44,188 bases of DNA from a virus: positions 1 through 44,188 of IMG/VR virus record IMGVR_UViG_3300033149_006035. One strand, written 5' to 3'. Of the stretch, positions 23,042-30,737 are shown piece after piece. The translations under genes were made by a program, and so were the position numbers. The notes below the pieces were generated by a model, which was not told where the DNA came from, did not search any database, and saw only the letters and a list, made by a program, of their open reading frames with translations. Numbering within the stretch: position 1 is the first letter of the stretch; each line of letters starts with the position of its first letter.

Positions 23042-23389
23042 ATGTGGGTCTTCACGCGAGACGGCTTCTACTCGGTAGTCCACGACCGCTATTGCCAGCC
23101 GGATGAACTAATGGTGCGTTCACGGGACAAAAGAGATTTGATGCGCCTGAGCAAAAAGGTCCCCCTGGGGACTGTTCTCGAAACAAAAAAAGCCGATTAC
23201 CGGTACCGGGCCGTGATCAAGCGATCGTCCTGGGCAGCATACCTCTCCCATGAGGCGCTTGAAATAGGTTATGACAATTTCAAGAATGCGGTCTATGGCG
23301 CGGGTGAAGATGAGGTGAGGGAGATCGCCTACATGAACGTTTGGGTGGCGATGAGGGAGGCTTATCAACAAATCGGAAGATACCGGTAA
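23042..23389 (+). CDS. Conserved hypothetical protein of mobile elements
   Basis: 115 residues starting MWVFTRDGFYSVVHDRYCQP, then ELMVRSRDKRDLMRLSKKVP, LETKKADYRYRAVIKRSSWA and a helical C-terminus. I recognise the MWVFT-x-DGFYS start as a widespread family of unknown function, often on mobile elements and near defence genes. It lies upstream of the GHKL ATPase operon, separated from it by 391 non-coding bases. Confidence 0.65.
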   Translation: MWVFTRDGFYSVVHDRYCQPDELMVRSRDKRDLMRLSKKVPLGTVLETKKADYRYRAVIKRSSWAAYLSHEALEIGYDNFKNAVYGAGEDEVREIAYMNVWVAMREAYQQIGRYR

Positions 23390-23780
23390 AATTTCTGACG
23401 CAATAAAGCTTTCCTAGAGTTATCAAGCAGAGCTTCTGCATAGTGCTTGATTTTCTTGTTATCATTATGTTAAATTATCTTTGTAATTCTTATATTGAGA
23501 TTTATGCTTCCGTCATACTCTATTTGCAATTAACGCAATAAAGTTAAAAGACCAAAAAATATTCGCGCAGTCTCCATAGATGAAACCTAGGGGCCCGGGA
23601 GTTAAGTCGGACCGTAGTGCGAGGAACACCATTGTCAATAATAAAATGGCGGCGGCGCTTATGGCCTAAGTGAGCTTCCGCTCCATTCATAGGCTACGAT
23701 AGAATGGTCCCTCTTGCCATCGTAGTTCTGCTCAGCTATTAGCCCACCAGAACCTTAGACTAGCGTTTCAGGAGGCTTCA
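23390..23780. other. Non-coding AT-rich region before the ATPase operon
   Basis: 391 bases with no convincing gene. It holds a hairpin with 8-base arms ATCAAGCA/TGCTTGAT (23422-23451) followed by a T-rich run, a candidate terminator for the upstream gene. The 11-base direct repeat ACGCAATAAAG occurs at 23398-23408 and 23533-23543. A second hairpin (CTACGAT...ATCGTAG, about 23692-23723, with a bulge) lies 60-90 bases before the ATPase start. AGGAGGC precedes that start. This may be the operon promoter and leader, an insert junction, or a small RNA. Confidence 0.45.
23422..23451 (+). terminator. Possible rho-independent terminator
   Basis: Perfect 8-base stem ATCAAGCA/TGCTTGAT around a 14-base loop, followed by TTTCTTG. 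The stem is AT-rich and the T run is interrupted, so it is a weak candidate. It lies 33 bases after the upstream stop codon. Confidence 0.4.
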
Positions 23781-26057
23781 ATGACTCAGCTTAATTACAC
23801 CCCAGATGATGATGTCAAGGTTCATGAGGAAGGAGCCATCCGGCTTATCTGTAAAGCTTTTCAATCCCACGAGAGCGGCCTACCCGAATGGCTGAAGAAT
23901 TCAGCGGATGCGTACGCTAGGGAGGATGCACCTGAAGCTAAACGTGTCATTATTGTGATTTTTGATTACGGCCGCAAAGACTTCAAGCCTTCTATTTCTT
24001 GCCTAGATTTCTCCGGAATGACCAGCTCTATGATCGAGCAAAGCTTCAGGATCTGGGCTGATCCTGAGGCAGCTCGACGGGGAGCAAAACTCCCTGCTGT
24101 TCAGGGAGGACATGGTAATGGTGGAAAATGTTATATGACACAAATGTTCGAAGACTACGCCCTGATCCAGACAGTCAAGGAAGATAAAGGCAACCGCTAT
24201 GGCGTCGTAGCTGGCTCCATCAGATTTGGCTACATTCCTGACCGACAACGTGGGCGGGATTTCCCTGTCGGTGATCTGCGAGTCCAATTGGAGAAAGTCC
24301 TCGATCCTTTGAGGTGCTCTGTTAGCGAACTCCCCGAGGCGGCTAAACAGGCCATTCAAGAAGCCAACGGTTTTACGCTTGTTACTGGCGTAGGGCCAAA
24401 AGGCTTCCGCGATCGAATTCCCACCCGTCACTTGATTGAGATTCTACAAGAGCATCCGCAAATGACACGTACTTTGGAGCTGTGCAAAGTATACGTTCTT
24501 ATCAATGGCGAGTTGTCTAACCGAGGCAGACCGCTTGCTCTTCCTCGAATTACGCCAATGAAAGGAGCAGAACAACCCAAGGAGATTCCCATACCAGATA
24601 CGCTGAAAGACCCTATTTCTGATGAACAGGTTTCTACAACCAACGATAATTCATTTCCTGCCGGCACCTTAGTACTTTACACTTCGGATGTTAGCATGCG
24701 GTGGAGCAAGAAGGGACGCCATAACGTTGTCTACAAAGCGCAGTCTGGGTTCATCGGATATGTCCCGGTTTCTGAACTCGACGTTCAATCTCCATACCGA
24801 GACCGGATTTATGGCGAATGCTATCTTGAAGCCCTGGAGCCGTTTAAACAGAATGAAAGAGCCCGGTTGGCAAACAGCCTTCTCACTCGGGCAGTTGAGC
24901 GATTTATTTCAGAACAGATTCAGGCATATGCCAAAGAATTTGAAGCTCGTGATCGACGCCGGTACGACCAAGAGGAAAAAAATACTCTTAGCAAAATGAA
25001 TGAGGCTTTGGATCGGTGGAAGAATCGTTTTCTCAGAGAATTGATGCGCGGACTGTGGGGACCAGGCGAAGGCGGAGGAAGGCTTCCTGAACCACCATTG
25101 CCAATCGGTAAACCGGCAAGGCTCGAGCTGTCCCTGCCCTCCCAAAGGGCAGGTCTCGGAGTGGCTTTCCGACCTATATTGAGATTCTTCGATGAGGCGG
25201 GGCGTCGAATCCGTCCTGCACCATACATGTGGGTTAGTGAGGATAACAACATAGCGATGGTTGATGAGGACCTGATGATCATAAATACGTTTGCATATGG
25301 AAAAACAGCCATATTTGCCGAAACAATCGATGGTGAACTTCGGTCAAACAAGGTGCCGCTCGAAGTCGTCCGCATTCAGGAAATACATATCTCACCAAGC
25401 CAGATCCAAATCGCTGCAGGCAGCCGGCAGAAGCTTGAAGCTATTTGTCGTTTGGCCTCCGGTGAAGAGACGAGTGCAGTCTACCTGGTTTGGACTGAAA
25501 GCAATGCCAAAGTAGCCAGGGTGAGCTCTTCGGGCTTAGTCTATGGTTTTGCCCCCGGAGAAATTGAAGTTGTCGCTGGTGATGACAGATGCTTGGCGAA
25601 AGAGCCGGCTATCATTAAAGTTGTATCTGGTCAGGCTCGTGGAGCAGGACCTCAACGGGGGCAAGGTTATCCAAGAGTCTTGGTTTCTGGTGTAGATCTT
25701 GACCCCGAAACCGGGGAACCCGTGGATTTCAGCCGAGAAGATCCACCTGTGTGGCAAAGACCACAAGATGTTGAGCGAAACATTTGGTGGATCAATAGCT
25801 CCGCACCCTTGGCGAGATTTTATTTGGATTCCAGTCGTGGCTATGGGGTCCAATCTCGTGAATGGCGAATGTACCATCTTGAACGCTACATAGATATCAT
25901 GGTCCAGATCGCTCTCACCCATGGCCCAACCGAAAAGGAAGCATTATCTGTTGGTGATTGGATACTTGAATGGGGCTCCCACGTTGCCGAAATCCAGGCA
26001 ACTGCTGCCTCTGCTCTTAGCGAATTTATCACTGACGGCATCTTACCCGGAGAATAA
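23781..26057 (+). CDS. GHKL (MORC/MutL/Hsp90-like) ATPase with BIG2-like domain
   Basis: 758 residues. GHKL motifs are complete: N-box LPEWLKNSADAYARE (E-x3-N-S-x-D-A), LDFSGMTSSM (D-x-x-G-x), and the lid GGHGNGGKCYMTQMF. After the ATPase/transducer region (to ~350) comes a coiled segment (EFEARDRRRYDQEEKNTLSK) near 375-410. From ~545 a bacterial Ig-like BIG2 pattern appears: IHISPSQIQIAAGSRQKLEA, YLVWTESNAKVARVSSSGLV, GFAPGEIEVVAG. The C-terminus is unrecognised. GHKL ATPases beside DNA methyltransferases are known from restriction-modification-like operons related to MORC proteins. BIG2 domains are usually extracellular, so one on a soluble DNA-associated ATPase is odd. The start follows CAGGAGGCTTCA. 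The next gene follows after 5 bases. Confidence 0.85.
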   Translation: MTQLNYTPDDDVKVHEEGAIRLICKAFQSHESGLPEWLKNSADAYAREDAPEAKRVIIVIFDYGRKDFKPSISCLDFSGMTSSMIEQSFRIWADPEAARRGAKLPAVQGGHGNGGKCYMTQMFEDYALIQTVKEDKGNRYGVVAGSIRFGYIPDRQRGRDFPVGDLRVQLEKVLDPLRCSVSELPEAAKQAIQEANGFTLVTGVGPKGFRDRIPTRHLIEILQEHPQMTRTLELCKVYVLINGELSNRGRPLALPRITPMKGAEQPKEIPIPDTLKDPISDEQVSTTNDNSFPAGTLVLYTSDVSMRWSKKGRHNVVYKAQSGFIGYVPVSELDVQSPYRDRIYGECYLEALEPFKQNERARLANSLLTRAVERFISEQIQAYAKEFEARDRRRYDQEEKNTLSKMNEALDRWKNRFLRELMRGLWGPGEGGGRLPEPPLPIGKPARLELSLPSQRAGLGVAFRPILRFFDEAGRRIRPAPYMWVSEDNNIAMVDEDLMIINTFAYGKTAIFAETIDGELRSNKVPLEVVRIQEIHISPSQIQIAAGSRQKLEAICRLASGEETSAVYLVWTESNAKVARVSSSGLVYGFAPGEIEVVAGDDRCLAKEPAIIKVVSGQARGAGPQRGQGYPRVLVSGVDLDPETGEPVDFSREDPPVWQRPQDVERNIWWINSSAPLARFYLDSSRGYGVQSREWRMYHLERYIDIMVQIALTHGPTEKEALSVGDWILEWGSHVAEIQATAASALSEFITDGILPGE

Positions 26058-26062
26058 AATTA

Positions 26063-26746
26063 ATGCCGAATTACAATCGATTAAACGTATCCGATAAACT
26101 GCTTTTAGCTGCATACGACTTAGAGCAATCTAGCCAACGACCTTTTTCTGCAGAAGACCTCGTCGTAGCCGCTTGGAAGAGGTTTCCAGATGCCTTCGGC
26201 TTGGCAGGATACGGTTCATTGCATCCGGATTCAAATAGGGTTTTCGCGGAAATTATGGGCAGTAAACCTATCAGAAAACAAGGTCTGCTCATAAAGGTCG
26301 GCAAGAAAATGTACCAGTTGACCGACGCCGGGCGAGAGCACGCCCGTCTTCTTCTTGATCGCGTGGGAGTTGTATCCGCAATCGAAAAAGCCGATCTTTT
26401 CCGAGAGGTAAAACAGGAGCTCAAGAGGCTATTTTCGTCCAAAGCAGCTGAAAAATTTCGAAACGGGCGGCTCGCCGAACTCACTTTTCATGATGCGTGT
26501 TCTTTCTGGGGTATCTCGCCTAGGAGCTCGGCAATTGAGCTTGAAGGGCGGATTAACAAATTTAACAGGAATTTGGACTCAGCTCGGAAAGCTGTCCGCG
26601 AGAAGACAGTAAGCTTTGAACATGGCGGCCAGGTGTTCAGTGAGACTGATTTAGACAACCTGCTTGAGATACACCATGAGTTGTTGAAGAGATTCCAAAC
26701 AGAGATAGAAATTATAAGTGAGAGACGGGACGAGAGGAAGATATGA
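26063..26746 (+). CDS. Winged-helix-like protein of the ATPase/methyltransferase operon
   Basis: 227 residues. The N-terminal ~95 look like a winged helix (VSDKLLLAAYDLEQSSQRPF, SAEDLVVAAWKRFPDAFGLA, LIKVGKKMYQLTDAGREHAR). The rest is helical and charged (DLFREVKQELKRLFSSKAAE, FHDACSFWGISPRSSAIELE, LDNLLEIHHELLKRFQTEIE), without nuclease motifs that I can see. It lies 5 bases after the ATPase gene and overlaps the methyltransferase start (ATGA), so it is an integral operon member. Likely roles are DNA recognition or bridging ATPase to DNA. I do not recognise the family. Confidence 0.7.
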   Translation: MPNYNRLNVSDKLLLAAYDLEQSSQRPFSAEDLVVAAWKRFPDAFGLAGYGSLHPDSNRVFAEIMGSKPIRKQGLLIKVGKKMYQLTDAGREHARLLLDRVGVVSAIEKADLFREVKQELKRLFSSKAAEKFRNGRLAELTFHDACSFWGISPRSSAIELEGRINKFNRNLDSARKAVREKTVSFEHGGQVFSETDLDNLLEIHHELLKRFQTEIEIISERRDERKI

Positions 26747-27660
26747 TCCAACCTTTATATCAAACCAAGCTAGGAAAAGCATATTGTGCTGATTGTTTGG
26801 ATATACTAAAGCTTATCCCTAAGAGTTCTATTGACCTTGTTATAACGTCTCCGCCTTTTGCCCTGCGAAGGAAAAAATCTTATGGGAACGTTTCTGCTGA
26901 GAAGTATTGCGAGTGGTTTTGGCCATATGCCCAAGGGATCTACCGAGTCTTGAAACCGAAGGGCAGTTTCGTTTTAGACATTGGCGGGTCATGGAATAAA
27001 GGTGAGCCAACTCGTACCCTATATCATTTCGAGCTCCTGCTCAGATTGTGTAGCCCACAAGGGCCCTTTCGACTGGCTCAAGAATTCTATTGGTACAATC
27101 CCGCCAAGATGCCTGCACCTGCCCAGTGGGTTACCATAGAACGGGTGAGAGTCAAGGATGCGGTCAACCCTATATGGTGGTTGGCGAAATCAATTAGACC
27201 AAAAGCTTCTAATCGACGCGTCCTGAAGCCGTACACCAAAAGCATGGAGAATTTATTTGCAAAGGGTTACAATCAGGGGGCAAGGCCCTCCGGGCATGTG
27301 GTTTCCAAAAACTGGGACAAACGGCAGAAGGGTGCTATTCCCTCAAATCTGATTATCGCCGCAAACACCAGAAGTAATGATAAGTACCTCAAGGCTTGTA
27401 AGGAGCATGGGCTTCCGGTTCATCCGGCCCGCTTTGTGGAGGCCATCCCAGAATTCTTTATCAAGTTTCTAACGAGAAAAGGGGATATAGTACTAGATCC
27501 CTTCGCTGGCAGCAATGTGGTTGGAGAAGTGGCCGAACGCCTAGAACGGAAGTGGATTAGTGTAGAAATTAATGAAGGATATGTTGTAGGTTCAGCCTTT
27601 CGCTTCGATGGTGTAGGGGCGAGTACCTACAAGCACTGTATGCGCCAATTACAATGTTGA
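26743..27660 (+). CDS. Beta-class site-specific DNA methyltransferase
   Basis: 305 residues. Motif IV is TSPPF at ~36-40 (SIDLVITSPPFALRRKKSYG) and motif I lies near the C-terminus (GDIVLDPFAGSNVVGEVAER then KWISVEIN), the order of beta-class enzymes. SPPF/SPPY motifs are typical of N4-cytosine methyltransferases, though N6-adenine cannot be excluded. Motifs FVLDIGGSWNKG and YHFELLLRLC fit the family. The target recognition part probably lies between ~110 and 215. The start overlaps the previous stop. No restriction endonuclease gene is visible next to it, so the ATPase and winged-helix genes are the only candidate partners. Confidence 0.88.
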   Translation: MIQPLYQTKLGKAYCADCLDILKLIPKSSIDLVITSPPFALRRKKSYGNVSAEKYCEWFWPYAQGIYRVLKPKGSFVLDIGGSWNKGEPTRTLYHFELLLRLCSPQGPFRLAQEFYWYNPAKMPAPAQWVTIERVRVKDAVNPIWWLAKSIRPKASNRRVLKPYTKSMENLFAKGYNQGARPSGHVVSKNWDKRQKGAIPSNLIIAANTRSNDKYLKACKEHGLPVHPARFVEAIPEFFIKFLTRKGDIVLDPFAGSNVVGEVAERLERKWISVEINEGYVVGSAFRFDGVGASTYKHCMRQLQC

Positions 27661-27763
27661 ATGAAGAAGGTTAAGAAAGAAAATTGTCTGCCGCCAAAAA
27701 AGCGCTTCACGTTAGCGTTATTCCGCCATGCTCCATAGCGGCAAGCGAACTAGATCGTTATGC
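27661..27763. other. Short non-coding junction after the insert
   Basis: 103 bases between the methyltransferase stop and the stop of the gp10-like gene on the other strand. It contains GCGCTTCACGTTAGCGTTAT and no clear terminator. This is the boundary where the inverted portal segment meets the cargo operon. Confidence 0.35.
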
Positions 27764-28246
27764 TTAAAAAGCCATGTCCAGATGGATTTTTTCTGGGAGG
27801 TCCTTGACCAGCTCCTTCCCGTATTTCCCGGCAAGATCCTCCAGAAGCCAGCCATAACCTTGCTTCTGGAACTCCTCCACCGCCTCCCTCAAGAACGGCT
27901 TTCCTTTCCTGGCCTTCTGCCTCACCTTCTTCCGGAATATCGTCTGGCCGCCTATCTTAAACTTCAGGGCCGCTTTCTTCGGGTTCTTGTGGCGGCGGTA
28001 CCCATAGGGCGGGTTCTTCCTGACGTTCGGGACGATGGTGATCGCCGGCCTGCCGTCGTGGACTGCCCGGGCGTATGGGAGGTTTGAGCCGACTGTGGCC
28101 ACGCCTTTCCCTACCAGGGTCGTTTGGATGGACTTGCGGAGGTCCCCTGAGCCGAAGGGAATCCTGTCCTGGTCAGTGGCCAGGTCCTCAACCTTGTGCC
28201 CGATCTTGAGCACCACCTCGTTGACATCGAGCTTCTTAGCGGTCAC
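27764..28246 (-). CDS. HK97 gp10-like head-tail/tail completion protein
   Basis: 160 residues with the gp10-like pattern: an N-terminal helix (VNEVVLKIGHKVEDLATDQD), FGSGDLRKSIQTTLVGKGVA, VGSNLPYARAVHDGRPAITI and KGKPFLREAVEEFQ. These proteins complete the neck or the tail end. The gene is on the minus strand downstream of the portal gene and overlaps the 76-residue gene by 4 bases. Confidence 0.75.
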   Translation of the reverse strand: MTAKKLDVNEVVLKIGHKVEDLATDQDRIPFGSGDLRKSIQTTLVGKGVATVGSNLPYARAVHDGRPAITIVPNVRKNPPYGYRRHKNPKKAALKFKIGGQTIFRKKVRQKARKGKPFLREAVEEFQKQGYGWLLEDLAGKYGKELVKDLPEKIHLDMAF

Positions 28247-28473
28247 AGATCAACCCTCCCCAGGTCAACGCCCTTTTTCTCGTGGATCAGCTCGATGAGC
28301 TTGTACTTGATGGACGTGAGCTCAAGATATGTGAAAGACGAAAGGTCGATCCCGGAGATAGAATCCTGGTCCCAGCCCAAGGCCTTCTCCACCTCCTCCC
28401 AGGTGATTCCATATCTCGTCCTGGTGAACCGGAGCCACTTGATGAGAGGCGCCTTGTCTTTTTTTACCGGCAC
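28243..28473 (-). CDS. Small hypothetical protein of the portal segment
   Basis: 76 residues, helical (IKWLRFTRTRYGITWEEVEK, YLELTSIKYKLIELIHEKKG). It lies 2 bases after the portal stop and overlaps the gp10-like start by ATGA, so the three genes form one tightly packed minus-strand operon. Function unknown; small connector or chaperone roles are typical of this position. Confidence 0.6.
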   Translation of the reverse strand: MPVKKDKAPLIKWLRFTRTRYGITWEEVEKALGWDQDSISGIDLSSFTYLELTSIKYKLIELIHEKKGVDLGRVDL

Positions 28474-28475
28474 TG

Positions 28476-29711
28476 TCAGAGCTCCTTATAAATCTTCTCC
28501 AGGGTGTCGACGAGAGCCTCCTCTGGAGGAGTCCCGGGTTCCAGCTCTTCCTGGCGAGCGCCGTAACCCAGGTCTTCCCTGGCCTCGTTGGCGTCCAGGA
28601 TGCCTGCGCCTACCAGCGCAGGGTAGTATTCTGAATCTTTTTCCTGGATCTTTGTGTCCAGCTCCTGGAACTTGAAGTCCGCCTCGATCCCCATTTCCTT
28701 CAGGACGGGCCGCAGCTTGGTCTCGAACAATGTCTGCCTGGGATTGATCGTGACCTCCTGGAACACCTTGAGCTGGCCGTGGATCTCCCCTCCGCCCCCG
28801 AGCTGGCCGGACACCACGATACCCACGAGCCTGGGCGGGACCCCGTGTGCCGAGACTATGTTGTCCCGGCACCTGGCGCGGAGCTTGTCGAAGGATCCGT
28901 CCCGGTCTTTGATGTCGAGAGCCAGTTTCTCAAACCTGACTTTTATGTCCTGGTCGTTGACAGGGAGGTAAAGGGTCCGATGGGCGTTGTTCAGGCCCTT
29001 GAAGTTCGACTGGAAAAAATTGACGACTTTTTTTTCGGTCTCTTCGTCGAACTCGCCGCCCTCGACCACGATGGCAAGGTCCGGAACGCCTGAGTTTATG
29101 AAAAATTTCTGGTTGTAGAGCACGGCATAGTAGTCGACCTCGATGTCGGGCACAGCCCCCCTCCAGTCCGGGAGGCCATAGTAGCGGGACTTGTCGGTGT
29201 AGTTGCAGAAGTGGAGGATCTCACCATGTTCCTGATCGCCCGGCTTTTCTCCAGGCTTGTAAGCGTAGAAATCCACCGCCTCAGCGAGGCCCTTGTATAT
29301 GAAGGGAAATTTTTCTCCTCTTTTTCTGCGTTTCATGAGGATGGCCGGGGCATGGTAGAGCTCCTGGATCCTGCCTGCCCTGTCCCGGACGATTTCGAGA
29401 TAACCGTTCCCGGTCGTCTCAAAGTCCAGGGACACCCTGGAGATGACCTCCTGGAACGACTGGCCCATGTCGTTCACCACGGCGAGCCGGAGGTTGACTG
29501 TGCAATCCGATTTCACCCGGAGACACCGGGCATGGTATGAGTTGTAGTCTGTAATTCGGGAATAGTAGTTGATGAGGTCGCCCCTGTCCTGGGTCATGGG
29601 CCTCTCCACAGCGTCGCCCATTTCAGGCTCAGATTGCTTGGATTCTTTCTCAAACCTGGCGACATAAATGACCTTGGCTCCCCCAAAAGGCTTTTTAGCT
29701 GTCTCTGCCAT
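28476..29711 (-). CDS. PBSX-family portal protein
   Basis: About 411 residues from ATG 29711 (MAETAKKPFGGAKVIYVARF), after GAGGAGGGCTGAA; the frame extends to 29780 without a better site. Family features are SYHARCLRVKSDCTVNLRLA, LDFETTGNGYLEIVRDRAGR, ELYHAPAILMKRRKRGEKFP, GEILHFCNYTDKSRYYGLPD, VLYNQKFFINSGVPDLAIVV, CRDNIVSAHGVPPRLVGIVV, and a C-terminal Glu-rich region after GILDANEAREDLGYG. The portal is the dodecameric DNA gate of the capsid. It is on the minus strand, opposite to terminase and all other head genes, which is very unusual for such an operon. Confidence 0.88.
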   Translation of the reverse strand: MAETAKKPFGGAKVIYVARFEKESKQSEPEMGDAVERPMTQDRGDLINYYSRITDYNSYHARCLRVKSDCTVNLRLAVVNDMGQSFQEVISRVSLDFETTGNGYLEIVRDRAGRIQELYHAPAILMKRRKRGEKFPFIYKGLAEAVDFYAYKPGEKPGDQEHGEILHFCNYTDKSRYYGLPDWRGAVPDIEVDYYAVLYNQKFFINSGVPDLAIVVEGGEFDEETEKKVVNFFQSNFKGLNNAHRTLYLPVNDQDIKVRFEKLALDIKDRDGSFDKLRARCRDNIVSAHGVPPRLVGIVVSGQLGGGGEIHGQLKVFQEVTINPRQTLFETKLRPVLKEMGIEADFKFQELDTKIQEKDSEYYPALVGAGILDANEAREDLGYGARQEELEPGTPPEEALVDTLEKIYKEL

Positions 29712-29775
29712 TTCAGCCCTCCTCGCTTTTTCTCCAATTTTTCCCCCAAACACAGCCTGTATCCAGAACTTTTTT

Positions 29776-29795
29776 GGCATATAGCGCTATATGCC
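29776..29795. promoter_or_regulatory. 20-base perfect palindrome between divergent genes
   Basis: GGCATATAGCGCTATATGCC is its own reverse complement. It lies in the gap between the divergent portal operon and the peptidase/holin operon, after a T6 run. A dimeric regulator could control both late operons from here. A cruciform or a terminator relic are alternatives. Confidence 0.55.
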
Positions 29796-29838
29796 ACAAA
29801 CCCTATTGTTTTTCCTCCTGGATAGCCGAAATAATTTG

Positions 29839-30300
29839 GCCATGGAGCTGAGGGAGCTTTTCAGGGACATCAGGCACTTCAGCCCGGACGAGTTCGACCG
29901 CCCCGACATGCTCGACCGGGACGCCCTTCTGCTCCTCGATGCCATGCGCGACAGAGAGGGGGAGCGCAGGCCGATAAGGATCCGGGTGAACGCCGATTTC
30001 GCCCTGACCGGCCACTCGAAAAAGAGCCGCCACAGATGCGGCGACGCGTTCGACATCGTGATCCTTGATGCACGAACATCTAAGCCACTGGACGTGGTGG
30101 AGCAATTTCTCATGGCTCTCAGGTACACCTGGGGCGGAATAGGGTTTTACCCCTACTGGAACGAGCCTGGGCTCCACGTTGACCGAAGGCCCTGGACAGT
30201 CCTTGGCAGGAGGGCCTTGTGGTGGAGAGACAAGGACGGGAAATACAAGGCAGTGGAGGAATACTTCAAATGGGCATCCCCATCATCGACGAGGTCCTAG
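29839..30300 (+). CDS. M15-type peptidase, probable endolysin
   Basis: About 153 residues from ATG 29839 (MELRELFRDIRHFSPDEFDR); the open frame starts at 29791 but that region contains the palindrome. The metal-binding residues of Peptidase M15 are visible: TGHSKKSRHRCGDAFDIVIL (H-x6-D type) and PGLHVDRRPW (second His). M15 enzymes cut D-Ala bonds or peptide crosslinks in peptidoglycan. The next gene is a 3TM-type holin that overlaps its 3' end, making a lysis pair. Its place between portal and head protease is unusual. Confidence 0.78.
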   Translation, partial: AMELRELFRDIRHFSPDEFDRPDMLDRDALLLLDAMRDREGERRPIRIRVNADFALTGHSKKSRHRCGDAFDIVILDARTSKPLDVVEQFLMALRYTWGGIGFYPYWNEPGLHVDRRPWTVLGRRALWWRDKDGKYKAVEEYFKWASPSSTRS

Positions 30301-30713
30301 ACCTTGTAGAGACCGGCATCAACAAGATCTGGCCGGACAAGAACGTCAAAATACAGACCCAAGCCGACCTGGAAAAATTCAAGCACAACCTCACCTCTGC
30401 GCTCCAAATGCAGATCCTCAAGCAGGCCATGGAAAAAAACAGGCTCCTCTTCCAGGACACGGAAAGCGCCCGCCAGGTCTACATTGAGGAGATCAGGGCT
30501 GCCAACGTGCCCAGATGGGCCAGGGCAATCCAGGTGATGGGCAGGCAAGTGGCGCTCTATGGAACGGTGCTCCTTTATCTTTACTCAAAGGTGAGCGCGC
30601 AGCTCAAGCTCCCGCCGATCGTTCTCAATGAGCGCGATTACTGGCTCATCGGCACGGTGTTCGTTTTCCTGTTCGGCGCCCGGAGCGTCGAAAAGATACT
30701 GGGGAAAGCCTAA
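30270..30713 (+). CDS. 3TM-type holin (gene transfer release holin family)
   Basis: 147 residues from ATG 30270 (MGIPIIDEVLDLVETGINKI). The N-terminal amphipathic part and long helix (SALQMQILKQAMEKNRLLFQ, SARQVYIEEIRAANVPRWAR) precede hydrophobic segments QVALYGTVLLYLYSKV and YWLIGTVFVFLFGARS. This layout is that of the 3TM holins linked to phage and gene-transfer-agent release. It overlaps the M15 gene by 31 bases. Confidence 0.75.
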   Translation: MGIPIIDEVLDLVETGINKIWPDKNVKIQTQADLEKFKHNLTSALQMQILKQAMEKNRLLFQDTESARQVYIEEIRAANVPRWARAIQVMGRQVALYGTVLLYLYSKVSAQLKLPPIVLNERDYWLIGTVFVFLFGARSVEKILGKA

Positions 30714-30737
30714 TAAGCGAAGGGAGAGGAAAAGATC

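Noticed and set aside
26063-26746. A restriction endonuclease partner for the methyltransferase
   Set aside because: I searched the 227-residue protein for PD-(D/E)XK, HNH, GIY-YIG and PLD motifs by eye and saw none; a distant fold cannot be excluded without structure prediction.
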